A stretch of DNA of 64,000 nucleotides from Pseudomonas sp. 10-1B (GCF_000935045.1 NZ_JYKS01000041.1:1-64000), one strand, 5' to 3'; shown: positions 14,791-23,955, numbered from the stretch's first letter. Numbers and translations are program-made. The notes: generated from the letters alone by a model not told the origin.

Positions 14791-17055
14791 ATGGAATGGC
14801 TGGGGCTGCAACTGTTCGCCGACCTGCCGGCAACCGGGCGCATCGTCATCGATTGCCGGCATGAACCGTTCCTGGTTCTGCTCGCCTACTTCGTCGCCTG
14901 TGCGGCCTGCTTCGCCACCCTGGACATGGCCGAGCGCCAGTCCCACAGCGAAGACCCCACTGCCCACCGGCAATGGAACATGCTTGGCGCCTGCTGCCTG
15001 GCTGGAGGCATCTGGGCCATGCACTTCATCAGCATGCTGGCCTTCCAGGCCCCGGTGGAAGTGCACTACGACGTTTCCCTGACCATCCTCTCGCTGCTCA
15101 TTGCCCTGGCCGTCGCCTGGCTGGCCATGCACAGCCTCGACCGCAAGCAGATGCGCGCGCATCACTTCCTGCAAAACGCATTGCTGATCGGCCTGGGCAT
15201 CATCCTCATGCACTTCGTTGGCATGGCCGCGCTGGAAACCGGCGCCCACCAGTACTACCAGACCGGTCCGCTGCTGGCCTCTGTCGCCATCGCCCTGCTC
15301 ACCAGCCTGGCCGCATTGTGCCTGGCCCGCTACTTCCGCAATGGCAGCGGCACCCTGTACCAGGCCACGAAATACGGCGCCAGCCTGCTGCTGGGCGGTG
15401 GCATCATCGCCACCCACTTCACCGCGATGTCTGCCATGACCCTGGTCGTCCCGGCCGATACCGCACTGCGCCTTCCCACTGCCGACAACAGCCTGCAGCT
15501 AGGGCTGGGCATTGGCTTCATCACCCTGTTGATCAGTGGCGCCAGCATCAGTGCCGCCCTGGCGGACAAGAAGCTGCAAAGCAAGGAGCACGACCTGCGC
15601 CGGGTCAACCTACTGCTCAGCCAACTGGACCAGGCCCGCGCGTCGTTGCTGCAGGCCGCGCACTACGATGCCCTGACCAACCTGGTCAACCGCCGCGGCT
15701 TCAACCAGGTGTTCGCCGAGCGCCTGGCCGAGCACCAGGCCACTCAAAGCCGCCTGGCGGTGATGTTCCTCGACATCGACCATTTCAAGCGCATCAACGA
15801 CAGCCTTGGCCACGACGCTGGCGACGAGCTGCTCAAAGTGATCGCCAACCACATCCAGGCCGCCACCCGCAGCCACGACCTTGTCGCGCGCTTTGGCGGC
15901 GACGAGTTCTGCGTGGTCACCAGCCTCAACAGCCGTGACGAAGCCCGCCACCTGGCCCAGCGCATCATGCAACGAATGAAGGACCCCATCGACCTGGGCG
16001 GCCGGCGCATGGTCATGACCACCAGCATCGGCATCAGCATCTTCCCCGACGACGGCAACACCGCCGAAGAACTGCTCAAGCATGCCGACCTCGCCCTGTA
16101 CCAGTCCAAGGGCAATGGGCGCAACAGCCTGAACTTCTTCAACGACAGCCTGAAGACCCAGGCCTCGATGGCCTTGCAATTGGAAGAAGAACTGCGCCTG
16201 GCCCTGCTCGAAGAACGGGGGTTATGCGTGCACTACCAACCAATTTTCGACCCAGGTACCGGGCACGTAGCCAAGCTCGAAGCCCTGGTGCGCTGGCAGC
16301 ACCCGCAACACGGCCTGCTCGGGCCCGAGCGTTTTATCACCATCGCCGAAGCCAACGGCCTGATCATCGACCTCGACCTGTGGGTACTGCGCCATGCCTG
16401 TGCCGACCTGGCCTACCTGCAGCGCCGCGGTTATGACAACCTCAAGGTCACGGTGAACTGCTCGGCGGTCACCCTAAGCCACGATGAACTGGCCTGCGAG
16501 GTGGAAAAGGCGCTGCTCCACGCCGGCCTTGCTCCCCGGCAACTGGAGTTGGAGGTGACCGAGAACGCCCTGATGGGCGATATCCAGCGCACCGTCAACC
16601 TGCTCAAGCGCGTTCGCGCCTTGGGTGTGGCGTTGTCGATCGATGACTTCGGCACCGGTTACTCGTCACTGGCCTACCTCAAGCGCCTGCCGCTGGACGT
16701 GCTGAAGATCGACCGCAGCTTCCTGCAAGATGTGCCGGGCAGCCAGAAGGACCGCGAGATCGTCCAGGCGATCATCGTCATGGCGCATACCCTGCATTTG
16801 CAGGTAGTCAGCGAAGGCGTGGAGACCGTCGAACAGCTGGCGTTCCTCGAAACCCATGGCTGCGACTACCTGCAAGGCTACCTGTTGGCACGCCCGGTGC
16901 CGCTGGCCGAACTGCGGCCGCTACTGGAACGGCCGCAGCGCCACAGCGGCGTGCTCAACCCTTGCTACGGTACAGTTCTACCAGGGTCGCCGGATCTTTT
17001 TGCAGGTAACCCTGGCTACCGTGCAAGCGCATCAATTGCGCGGCAAGGCCACTGA
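14791..17055 (+). CDS. MHYT-GGDEF-EAL membrane protein (MucR-like c-di-GMP enzyme)
   Basis: A 754-residue inner-membrane protein. Seven helices carry the three MHYT-type motifs (AMHF about 76, LMHFVGM about 140, THFTAM about 209), thought to bind copper or sense gases. GGDEF follows with RFGGDEF at about 367 and an RxxD site (RSHD), then EAL with LEALVRW at about 495 and DDFGTGYSS at about 620. The architecture equals P. aeruginosa MucR (PA1727), which affects alginate. The last 34 residues run past the normal EAL end and overlap the convergent dehydrogenase gene by 101 bp, so the original stop was probably lost. Confidence 0.9.
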   Translation: MEWLGLQLFADLPATGRIVIDCRHEPFLVLLAYFVACAACFATLDMAERQSHSEDPTAHRQWNMLGACCLAGGIWAMHFISMLAFQAPVEVHYDVSLTILSLLIALAVAWLAMHSLDRKQMRAHHFLQNALLIGLGIILMHFVGMAALETGAHQYYQTGPLLASVAIALLTSLAALCLARYFRNGSGTLYQATKYGASLLLGGGIIATHFTAMSAMTLVVPADTALRLPTADNSLQLGLGIGFITLLISGASISAALADKKLQSKEHDLRRVNLLLSQLDQARASLLQAAHYDALTNLVNRRGFNQVFAERLAEHQATQSRLAVMFLDIDHFKRINDSLGHDAGDELLKVIANHIQAATRSHDLVARFGGDEFCVVTSLNSRDEARHLAQRIMQRMKDPIDLGGRRMVMTTSIGISIFPDDGNTAEELLKHADLALYQSKGNGRNSLNFFNDSLKTQASMALQLEEELRLALLEERGLCVHYQPIFDPGTGHVAKLEALVRWQHPQHGLLGPERFITIAEANGLIIDLDLWVLRHACADLAYLQRRGYDNLKVTVNCSAVTLSHDELACEVEKALLHAGLAPRQLELEVTENALMGDIQRTVNLLKRVRALGVALSIDDFGTGYSSLAYLKRLPLDVLKIDRSFLQDVPGSQKDREIVQAIIVMAHTLHLQVVSEGVETVEQLAFLETHGCDYLQGYLLARPVPLAELRPLLERPQRHSGVLNPCYGTVLPGSPDLFAGNPGYRASASIARQGH

Positions 17056-17842
17056 GCGGCGTCGCCGAGCCCTGTTCACGAGAGAATTTGACCGCACCAT
17101 CCAGGTCCTTGAGCAGCGTGCGCACGTGCCACTTGACCGGCTCGAAGCGGCTCTCGGCCATTTGTGGCGCCAGGATCTGCAGCGGTCTGGAATCGGCAAA
17201 GCCGCCAGCCAGCGCTTCGGCGAGCAGCGTCGCGTCCACACCGGACTGTTCCGCCAGCGCCACCACTTCGGCGATAACCAGGGCATTGCAGGCCACGATC
17301 ATCTGGTTGCAGGCCTTGGTCACCTGGCCAGCGCCCACCGCCCCCATGTGCGTCACCCGCTGGCCGAGCACCTGCAGCACCGGGCGGGCACGCTGCAGGT
17401 CAGCCGCCTCGCCACCGACCATGATCGCCAGGGTGCCGGCTTCGGCCCCGGGCGTGCCGCCGGACACCGGGGCATCCAGCCAGGCCATGCCGCACAGCGC
17501 CGCAAGTTCGGCCGCCATTTCACGGGTGGCGGTAGGCTCCAGGCTGGAGAAATCGATCAGCAACTGGCCGCTGCTCCCGCCTTCGGCAATGCCCTGTTCG
17601 CCAAACACCACCTCACGCACCACGGCTGTGTCGGCCAGGCACAGCAGCACCATGTCGCTGTCACGGCACAATTCGGCCGGGCTGGTGGCCAGGCGTGCAC
17701 CGGCTGCGATCAGTGCGGCGCACTTATCCGGGCTGCGGTTCCATACGGTCAGCGGGTAACCCGCTGCCAACAGGCGCCGGCACATGGGCAGGCCCATCAG
17801 GCCGATACCGGCGAATCCAAGCGAAGGTAGTTGTGAGCTCAT
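16955..17842 (-). CDS. 3-hydroxyisobutyrate dehydrogenase family NAD(P)-dependent oxidoreductase
   Basis: A 295-residue beta-hydroxyacid dehydrogenase. The N-terminal Rossmann fold has FAGIGLMGLPM (GxGxxG at residues 12-17), followed by the substrate loop DAPVSGGTPGAEAGT (about 123-137). The catalytic lysine is K176 in GAGQVTKACNQ. It could be a 3-hydroxyisobutyrate dehydrogenase or a tartronate semialdehyde reductase; sequence alone does not decide. ATG 17842 follows GGAG with good spacing. It is not in a valine-degradation operon, and its 3' end overlaps the convergent MHYT gene. Confidence 0.85.
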   Translation of the reverse strand: MSSQLPSLGFAGIGLMGLPMCRRLLAAGYPLTVWNRSPDKCAALIAAGARLATSPAELCRDSDMVLLCLADTAVVREVVFGEQGIAEGGSSGQLLIDFSSLEPTATREMAAELAALCGMAWLDAPVSGGTPGAEAGTLAIMVGGEAADLQRARPVLQVLGQRVTHMGAVGAGQVTKACNQMIVACNALVIAEVVALAEQSGVDATLLAEALAGGFADSRPLQILAPQMAESRFEPVKWHVRTLLKDLDGAVKFSREQGSATPLSGLAAQLMRLHGSQGYLQKDPATLVELYRSKG

Positions 17843-17885
17843 GAACGACTCCAGACAATTGATATCGGTCTGGGCCGCTTTGCGG

Positions 17886-17970
17886 CCTTCGCGGGCATGC
17901 CCGCTCCCACAGGTCCAGTGCAAATGCTGAGACAGCACCCCACCTGTGGGAGCGGGCGTGCCCGCGAAGG
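17886..17970. repeat. REP inverted pair
   Basis: Arms CCTTCGCGGGCATGCCCGCT (17886-) and the matching AGCGGGCGTGCCCGCGAAGG (-17970) differ at one position. They lie upstream of the dehydrogenase gene, in the gap before the DUF2288 gene. Confidence 0.9.
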
Positions 17971-18102
17971 GCTGCAAGGCAGCCCCATTACGCATCCCGT
18001 AAACTGTTACCGCCACGCCGAATTGTTACTTACCTCTACCCGCCTTGAGTGCCATCAAGCACCAAATCGGGGCTGCTGCGCGTTTTTGCGCACCAAAAAC
18101 GA

Positions 18103-18414
18103 TCATGCCTCTGCCAGGCGCTTCACCTGGATCACGATGAACGGCGAAACCACTACCGCCCAGATCTCTGGATCGCGGCTTTGCAGGGCCTGGGCCTGCT
18201 CGGCCGTGACCGGCCCTACAGTGCCATCACTACGCCACTTGGCGAAGATCTCGCTGCGATTCTCGGCCATCGCCTCGGCAACAGTGATCAGATCCAGGCT
18301 TGGATCGACCCAAATCAGGTCACCCTTGGCCCAGAAACGCTCCAGCGCTTTCCACTCGATGATTGCCGTCTCGCCAAGCAATTTGGCATAGAGGGTGCTT
18401 GTTTGATCAGTCAT
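18103..18414 (-). CDS. DUF2288 family protein
   Basis: A 103-residue soluble protein, starting MTDQTSTLYAKLLGETAIIE with a central LERFWAKGDLIWVDPSLDL and a C-terminal WAVVVSPFIVIQVKRL. This matches the small DUF2288 family of Gram-negative bacteria; no function is known to me. The start at 18414 has only a weak site, but the upstream extension (22 residues) is less protein-like. It is divergent from braC. Confidence 0.75.
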   Translation of the reverse strand: MTDQTSTLYAKLLGETAIIEWKALERFWAKGDLIWVDPSLDLITVAEAMAENRSEIFAKWRSDGTVGPVTAEQAQALQSRDPEIWAVVVSPFIVIQVKRLAEA

Positions 18415-18773
18415 GGGTAGTACCCGCAAAAATCGGCCAATAAAAAAGGCCGGCATTTTTGCAGAAAAACCCGGTTTCAAATATGTAATTTGGTCGATTG
18501 ACCCCGAACTTGTGGCTCGGGGTCGCAGATGCAGGCAGTTTGATGGCGCCTTTCTGTATCTTTATGTCGATCAAGCGACACCCCAGGGAATAGGCACTTT
18601 TCGACCGCTTTTCAAGCGCTCGAACAGCGCTCTACACTGTACCGGTACAGTTCCGGGACATGTTCCGGGGGAAGGTGGGCTTGCGCGTTGGCATGGCCAC
18701 GCCGCAAATCCCGCCCGGTCTGTAGCCCTGGCCGCCAGGACTATAAGAATTACAACAGAATGAGTGGAGCACT
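18415..18773. other. braC upstream regulatory region
   Basis: Near 18430-18450 is a CGGCC / GGCCG hairpin flanked by A and T runs, just upstream of the DUF2288 start. At 18636-18668 are two adjacent palindromes listed separately. I could not assign a single convincing -35/-10 for braC. The GGAG ribosome site lies 5 bases before its ATG. Confidence 0.5.
18636..18668. promoter_or_regulatory. two adjacent palindromes upstream of braC
   Basis: ACTGTACCGGTACAGT (18636-18651) is a perfect 16-bp palindrome. One base later, CCGGGACATGTTCCGG (18653-18668) is palindromic except for one symmetric pair. They lie 105-138 bp upstream of braC. The CTGT-N6-ACAG spacing rules out a standard LexA box. They may be operator sites for an amino-acid-responsive regulator of the bra operon. 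Confidence 0.5.
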
Positions 18774-19889
18774 ATGATCAAGATTTCCAAGCTGTTCGCT
18801 GCAATGGTACTGGCCGGGGTAGCCAGCCATTCGTTTGCCGCCGATACCATCAAGATCGGGATTGCAGGCCCTAAAACCGGCCCTGTGACCCAGTACGGCG
18901 ACATGCAGTTCATCGGCGCCAAGCAAGCCATCAAGGATATCAACGCCAAGGGCGGCGTCGATGGCAAGATGCTCGAAGCCAAGGAATACGACGACGCCTG
19001 CGACCCTAAACAGGCCGTGGCAGTCGCCAACAAAGTGGTCAACGACGGCGTCAAGTTCGTCATCGGCCACCTGTGCTCCAGCTCCACCCAGCCTGCGTCC
19101 GACATCTACGAAGACGAAGGCGTGATCATGATCACCCCAGCTGCCACCTCCCCGGAAATCACCGCCCGTGGCTACAAGCTGATCTTCCGCACCATCGGCC
19201 TGGACAGCGCTCAGGGCCCGGCAGCCGGCAACTACATCGCCGACCACGTCAAGCCGAAGGTGGTCGCTGTGCTGCACGACAAGCAGCAGTACGGTGAAGG
19301 CATCGCCACCGCGGTCAAGCAGACTCTGGAAGGCAAAGGCACCAAGGTTGCCGTGTTCGAAGGCCTGAACGCCGGTGACAAGGACTTCTCCTCGATCATC
19401 CAGAAGCTCAAGCAGAACAACGTCGACTTCGTCTACTACGGCGGCTACCACCCAGAGCTGGGCCTGATCCTGCGCCAGGCTCAGGAAAAGGGCCTGAAAG
19501 CCAAGTTCATGGGCCCGGAAGGCGTGGGCAACGACTCCATCTCGCAGATCGCCCAGAACGCCTCCGAAGGCCTGCTGGTGACCCTGCCGAAGTCGTTCGA
19601 CGCCGATCCTGAGAACAAGGCCATCGTCGACGCCATCAAGGCTGACGGCAAGGACCCAAGCGGCCCGTTCGTGTTCCCGGCCTACTCGGCAGTGGAACTG
19701 ATCGCCCAGGGCATCCAGGCGGCCAAGTCCGAAGACACCGAGAAAGTGGCCGAGGCCATCCACGCGGGTTCCTTCAAGACCCCGACCGGCACCCTGTCGT
19801 ACGACGAAAAAGGCGACCTGAAAGACTTCAAGTTCGTGGTCTACGAATGGCACTTCGGCAAGCCGAAGACCGAAGTCTCCCCTCAGTAA
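18774..19889 (+). CDS. braC: branched-chain amino acid ABC transporter substrate-binding protein
   Basis: A 371-residue periplasmic protein. The signal peptide ends SHSFA|AD (about residue 22), and the two-lobed type I binding fold starts TIKIGIAGPKTGPVTQYG. A conserved disulfide pair is seen as DDAC and GHLCSSS. It captures Leu/Ile/Val, and in Pseudomonas BraC also Ala and Thr. It is first in the braCDEFG operon, followed by a terminator that probably reduces expression of the membrane genes relative to this abundant protein. Length and motifs are normal. Confidence 0.95.
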   Translation: MIKISKLFAAMVLAGVASHSFAADTIKIGIAGPKTGPVTQYGDMQFIGAKQAIKDINAKGGVDGKMLEAKEYDDACDPKQAVAVANKVVNDGVKFVIGHLCSSSTQPASDIYEDEGVIMITPAATSPEITARGYKLIFRTIGLDSAQGPAAGNYIADHVKPKVVAVLHDKQQYGEGIATAVKQTLEGKGTKVAVFEGLNAGDKDFSSIIQKLKQNNVDFVYYGGYHPELGLILRQAQEKGLKAKFMGPEGVGNDSISQIAQNASEGLLVTLPKSFDADPENKAIVDAIKADGKDPSGPFVFPAYSAVELIAQGIQAAKSEDTEKVAEAIHAGSFKTPTGTLSYDEKGDLKDFKFVVYEWHFGKPKTEVSPQ

Positions 19890-19912
19890 CTGCGTGACTA
19901 ATAGCTGACCGT

Positions 19913-19945
19913 AAAGCCCACTGTGCGAGCAGTGGGCTTTGTTTT
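19913..19945 (+). terminator. intercistronic terminator/attenuator after braC
   Basis: A perfect 11-bp stem AAAGCCCACTG / CAGTGGGCTTT (19913-19923 and 19930-19940) with a 6-base loop is followed by GTTTT. It sits between braC and braD, so partial read-through would set a high ratio of binding protein to permease. Confidence 0.9.
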
Positions 19946-20074
19946 ACGAGGTTCATGGGTCTGACTCCCGCGATCCGGGGGCGGGCTCACCTGAAAATCT
20001 TAAAACCGTCACCCGCGGTTTCCTGGCCGTACCCCCGCCAGCGAAATGCAAATCAGGTTTTTAGGAGCGCTGTA

Positions 20075-20998
20075 ATGCCTGAGATCTACCATTTCTTCCA
20101 ACAACTGGTTAATGGATTGACCATCGGCAGCACCTATGCCTTGATCGCCATCGGCTACACGATGGTGTACGGCATCATTGGCATGATCAACTTCGCCCAC
20201 GGCGAGGTGTACATGATCGGTTCCTATGTGGCCTTCATTGCCCTCGCGGGCCTGGCCATGATGGGTATCCATTCGCTGCCGATCCTGATGACCGTCGCCT
20301 TCGTCGCGACGATCTTCGTCACCAGTGCCTATGGCTACAGCATCGAACGGGTTGCCTACCGCCCCCTGCGCAACAGCAACCGCTTGATTCCGCTGATTTC
20401 CGCCATCGGCATGTCGATCTTCCTGCAGAACACCGTCTTGCTGTCGCAAGACTCCAAGGACAAATCCATCCCCAACCTGATCCCCGGCAGCTTCTCGTTC
20501 GGGCCAGGCGGTGCTGAAGAAGTCCTGATCAGCTACATGCAGATCCTGGTGTTCGTGGTCACCCTGGTGGCCATGACCTGCCTCACCCTGTTCATCTCCC
20601 GTTCCCGCCTGGGCCGCGCCTGCCGTGCCTGCGCCGAGGACATCAAGATGGCCAACCTGCTGGGCATCAACACCAACAACATCATCGCCCTCACCTTCGT
20701 CATCGGTGCCGCCTTGGCGGCGGTGGCGGCCGTGCTGCTGAGCATGCAGTACGGGGTGATCAACCCCAACGCCGGTTTCCTGGTAGGCCTGAAGGCCTTC
20801 ACCGCGGCGGTGCTGGGTGGCATCGGCAGCATCCCGGGCGCCATGCTCGGCGGGCTGGTGCTGGGCGTGGCCGAAGCCTTCGGCGCCGATATCTTCGGCG
20901 ACCAGTACAAGGACGTAGTGGCATTCGGCTTATTGGTTCTTGTCCTGCTGTTCCGGCCGACCGGCATCCTGGGCCGCCCGGAGGTTGAAAAAGTATGA
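20075..20998 (+). CDS. braD: branched-chain amino acid ABC permease (LivH type)
   Basis: A 307-residue inner-membrane permease with about eight helices, starting YHFFQQLVNGLTIGSTYALI. It carries the family motif INFAHGEVYMIG and the cytoplasmic coupling stretch RACRACAEDIKMANLLGIN. ATG 20075 follows AGGAG at 20063-20067. Its end overlaps braE by 4 bp (ATGA), so translation is coupled. It works with BraE as the membrane channel of the BraCDEFG importer. Confidence 0.95.
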   Translation: MPEIYHFFQQLVNGLTIGSTYALIAIGYTMVYGIIGMINFAHGEVYMIGSYVAFIALAGLAMMGIHSLPILMTVAFVATIFVTSAYGYSIERVAYRPLRNSNRLIPLISAIGMSIFLQNTVLLSQDSKDKSIPNLIPGSFSFGPGGAEEVLISYMQILVFVVTLVAMTCLTLFISRSRLGRACRACAEDIKMANLLGINTNNIIALTFVIGAALAAVAAVLLSMQYGVINPNAGFLVGLKAFTAAVLGGIGSIPGAMLGGLVLGVAEAFGADIFGDQYKDVVAFGLLVLVLLFRPTGILGRPEVEKV

Positions 20999-22251
20999 AC
21001 AGAAATCTCAAACAGGCGTTCTTCAGCGCCTTGCTGGTATGGGCTGTGGCCTTCCCAGTGCTGGGCCTGAAACTGAGCATCGACGGCATCAGCCTGATCG
21101 TGCACAGCCAAGGCTCGTTCACCATCAGCATCATCGCCGTGTGCTCGGTCCTGATGTTCCTGCGCGTGCTGTTCGACAGGCAGTGGAACTCGGTGATACG
21201 TCGCCGTTCGGATCGCAAGCTGGTCCCGCCCGCCGTCAGCAACTACCTGACCCTGCCGAAAACCCAGCGCTGGGTGATCCTGGGGCTGGTCGTCGTGGCC
21301 CTGGTGTGGCCGTTCTTCGGCTCGCGCGGGGCGGTCGACATTGCCACGCTGATCCTGATCTACGTGTTGCTGGGCCTGGGCCTGAACATCGTGGTCGGCC
21401 TGGCGGGCCTGCTCGACCTGGGTTACGTCGGCTTCTACGCGGTCGGCGCCTACAGCTACGCCATGCTCTCGCACTACCTGGGCTGGAGCTTCTGGGTGTG
21501 CCTGCCGATCGCTGGCCTGATGGCCGCTATCTTCGGCTTCCTGCTCGGCTTCCCGGTGCTGCGCCTGCGCGGTGACTACCTGGCGATCGTGACCCTTGGC
21601 TTCGGCGAGATCATCCGCCTGTTCCTGCGCAACCTCACCGACTGGACCGGCGGCCCCAACGGCATCAGCAACATCCCTAAACCGGAACTTTTCGGCCTCA
21701 CCTTCGAGCGCCGCGCCGCCGAGGGCATGCAGACCTTCCACGAGTTCTTCGGGCTGCAATACAACTCGATCAACAAGGTCATCTTCCTGTACCTGGTGGC
21801 CCTGCTGCTGGCCCTGCTGGCGCTGTTCGTGATCAACCGCCTGCTGCGCATGCCGATCGGCCGCGCCTGGGAAGCCCTGCGCGAAGACGAGATCGCCTGC
21901 CGCGCACTGGGCCTGAACCCGACCGTGATCAAGCTCTCGGCGTTCACCCTGGGTGCCTGCTTCGCCGGTTTCGCCGGCAGCTTCTTCGCCGCCCGCCAAG
22001 GGTTGGTGACACCCGAGTCGTTCACCTTCATCGAGTCGGCGATCATCCTCGCCATCGTCGTGCTCGGCGGCATGGGCTCACAACTGGGCGTGATCCTCGC
22101 GGCCATCGTGATGATCCTGCTGCCCGAGCTGATGCGTGAGTTCAGCGAATATCGGATGCTGATGTTCGGTGCGCTGATGGTGTTGATGATGATCTGGCGT
22201 CCGCAAGGCCTGCTGCCTATGCAACGCCCACACATGGAGCTGCGTCGATGA
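20995..22251 (+). CDS. braE: branched-chain amino acid ABC permease (LivM type)
   Basis: A 418-residue inner-membrane permease with an N-terminal extension of helices before the conserved core (LIYVLLGLGLNIVVGLAGLL). The coupling motif is RAWEALREDEIACRALGLN. Length and arrangement match Pseudomonas BraE. It overlaps braD and braF by 4 bp at each end. It forms the heterodimeric channel with BraD. Confidence 0.95.
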   Translation: MNRNLKQAFFSALLVWAVAFPVLGLKLSIDGISLIVHSQGSFTISIIAVCSVLMFLRVLFDRQWNSVIRRRSDRKLVPPAVSNYLTLPKTQRWVILGLVVVALVWPFFGSRGAVDIATLILIYVLLGLGLNIVVGLAGLLDLGYVGFYAVGAYSYAMLSHYLGWSFWVCLPIAGLMAAIFGFLLGFPVLRLRGDYLAIVTLGFGEIIRLFLRNLTDWTGGPNGISNIPKPELFGLTFERRAAEGMQTFHEFFGLQYNSINKVIFLYLVALLLALLALFVINRLLRMPIGRAWEALREDEIACRALGLNPTVIKLSAFTLGACFAGFAGSFFAARQGLVTPESFTFIESAIILAIVVLGGMGSQLGVILAAIVMILLPELMREFSEYRMLMFGALMVLMMIWRPQGLLPMQRPHMELRR

Positions 22252-23015
22252 GCCGCGAAATTCTGCAAGTCAGCGGCCTGAGCATGCGCTTCGGCGGCTT
22301 GTTGGCGGTCAACGGCGTGGGCCTGACCGTCAAGGAAAAACAGGTGGTGGCGCTGATCGGCCCGAACGGTGCCGGCAAGACCACCGTGTTCAACTGCCTG
22401 ACCGGCTTCTACAAGCCCAGCGGCGGCACCATCCTGCTCGATGGCCAGCCGATCCAGGGCCTGGCCGGCCACCAGATCGCCCGCAAGGGCGTGGTGCGGA
22501 CCTTCCAGAACGTGCGCCTGTTCAAGGAAATGACCGCGCTGGAAAACCTGCTGATCGCCCAGCACCGCCACCTGAACACCAACTTCTTCGCCGGCCTGCT
22601 CAAGACCCCGAGCTTCCGCCGCAGCGAGAAAGAGGCCATGGAGCGCGCGCAGTATTGGCTGGAGAAGGTCAACCTGACCGATTTCGCCAACCGTACCGCT
22701 GGCACCCTCGCCTACGGCCAGCAGCGCCGCCTGGAAATCGCCCGCTGCATGATGACCCAACCACGCATCATCATGCTCGACGAACCTGCCGCGGGCCTGA
22801 ACCCGAAGGAGACCGAAGACCTCAAGGCGCTGATCGCCTACCTGCGTGAGTCGCACAACGTCACCGTGCTGCTGATCGAGCATGACATGAAGCTGGTGAT
22901 GAGCATTTCCGACCATATCGTGGTGATCAACCAGGGCACCCCCCTGGCCCACGGCACGCCGGAAGAGATCCGCGACAACCCTGACGTGATCAAAGCCTAC
23001 CTGGGGGAAGCGTAA
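22248..23015 (+). CDS. braF: branched-chain amino acid ABC ATPase (LivG type)
   Basis: A 255-residue cytoplasmic ATPase with Walker A GPNGAGKTT (about 36-44), signature LAYGQQRRLEIAR and Walker B IIMLDEPAAGL. The long insert before the signature (HLNTNFFAGLLKTPSFRRSE) is typical of LivG. It overlaps braE by 4 bp and is followed without a gap by braG, its heterodimer partner. Confidence 0.95.
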   Translation: MSREILQVSGLSMRFGGLLAVNGVGLTVKEKQVVALIGPNGAGKTTVFNCLTGFYKPSGGTILLDGQPIQGLAGHQIARKGVVRTFQNVRLFKEMTALENLLIAQHRHLNTNFFAGLLKTPSFRRSEKEAMERAQYWLEKVNLTDFANRTAGTLAYGQQRRLEIARCMMTQPRIIMLDEPAAGLNPKETEDLKALIAYLRESHNVTVLLIEHDMKLVMSISDHIVVINQGTPLAHGTPEEIRDNPDVIKAYLGEA

Positions 23016-23717
23016 ATGTTGAAGTTCGAGAACGTTTCCACCTTCTACGGCAAGATCCAGGCGCTGCACAGCGTCAACGTGGAGATCAACCAAGGCGAGA
23101 TCGTCACCCTGATCGGCGCCAACGGTGCCGGCAAGTCGACCTTGCTGATGACCCTGTGCGGCTCGCCGCAGGCGCACAGCGGCAGCATCAAGTACCTGGG
23201 TGAAGAACTGGTCGGCCAGCCGTCCTCGCACATCATGCGCAAGAGCATTGCCGTGGTCCCCGAAGGCCGCCGCGTGTTCGCCCGCCTGACCGTCGAGGAA
23301 AACCTGGCGATGGGCGGTTTCTTCACCGACAAGGGCGACTACCAGGAGCAACTGGACAAGGTGTTGCAGCTGTTCCCGCGCCTGAAGGAACGTTACATGC
23401 AGCGTGGTGGCACCATGTCCGGTGGCGAGCAGCAAATGCTCGCCATTGGCCGGGCGCTGATGAGCAAGCCCAAGCTGCTGCTGCTCGACGAGCCGTCGCT
23501 GGGCCTGGCGCCGATCATCATCCAGCAGATCTTCGACATCATCGAACAGTTGCGCCGCGATGGCGTGACCGTGTTCCTGGTGGAGCAGAACGCCAACCAG
23601 GCGCTGAAGATCGCTGACCGGGCCTATGTGCTGGAGAACGGCCGGGTGGTGATGCAGGGTACCGGCGAAGCGCTGTTGACCGACCCGAAGGTGCGCGACG
23701 CGTATCTGGGGGGTTGA
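23016..23717 (+). CDS. braG: branched-chain amino acid ABC ATPase (LivF type)
   Basis: A 233-residue ATPase with Walker A GANGAGKST, signature MSGGEQQMLAIGRAL and Walker B LLLLDEPSLGL. It is the last gene of the operon and starts immediately after the braF stop. A strong terminator follows 6 bp after its stop. Confidence 0.95.
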   Translation: MLKFENVSTFYGKIQALHSVNVEINQGEIVTLIGANGAGKSTLLMTLCGSPQAHSGSIKYLGEELVGQPSSHIMRKSIAVVPEGRRVFARLTVEENLAMGGFFTDKGDYQEQLDKVLQLFPRLKERYMQRGGTMSGGEQQMLAIGRALMSKPKLLLLDEPSLGLAPIIIQQIFDIIEQLRRDGVTVFLVEQNANQALKIADRAYVLENGRVVMQGTGEALLTDPKVRDAYLGG

Positions 23718-23723
23718 TCAGGG

Positions 23724-23744
23724 AAAGGGCCTTCGGGCCCTTTT
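23724..23744 (+). terminator. bra operon terminator
   Basis: A perfect stem AAAGGGCC / GGCCCTTT with a TTCG loop (23732-23735) is followed by TC-rich sequence. Confidence 0.9.
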
Positions 23745-23767
23745 CTCTGCCTGCCGAATGTGTATCG

Positions 23768-23877
23768 CCTGTTCCGGCCCTATCGCTGGCAAGCCAGCTC
23801 CCACAGGTAATCTGCAAGTCTGAAGGCCTGTGGTGTACCTGTGGGAGCCGGCTTGCCGGCGATAGGGCCGGAACAGG
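23768..23877. repeat. long REP inverted pair
   Basis: Arms of about 42 bp (starting CCTGTTCCGGCCCTATCGC and ending GCGATAGGGCCGGAACAGG) are almost perfect reverse complements around a 26-base loop. It lies between the bra operon terminator and the next lipoprotein gene. Confidence 0.9.
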
Positions 23878-23955
23878 TAACCATTAACTTGAGATCCGCC
23901 ACCAGCCTGCGTAACGTGGCCAGCTTTCACGGCAAAGATCCCCGGAGCCCGCCCC

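Noticed and set aside
18637..18650. LexA box upstream of braC
   Set aside because: CTGT and ACAG are present but separated by 6 rather than 8 bases, so it does not fit the LexA spacing.
21576..23435. 619-codon antisense open frame opposite braE/braF/braG
   Set aside because: It spans three genuine genes on the other strand and has no ribosome site or recognisable domain.
23768..23877. CRISPR-like repeat structure
   Set aside because: The repeats are inverted REP pairs with single loops. There is no series of direct repeats with unique spacers anywhere in the window.
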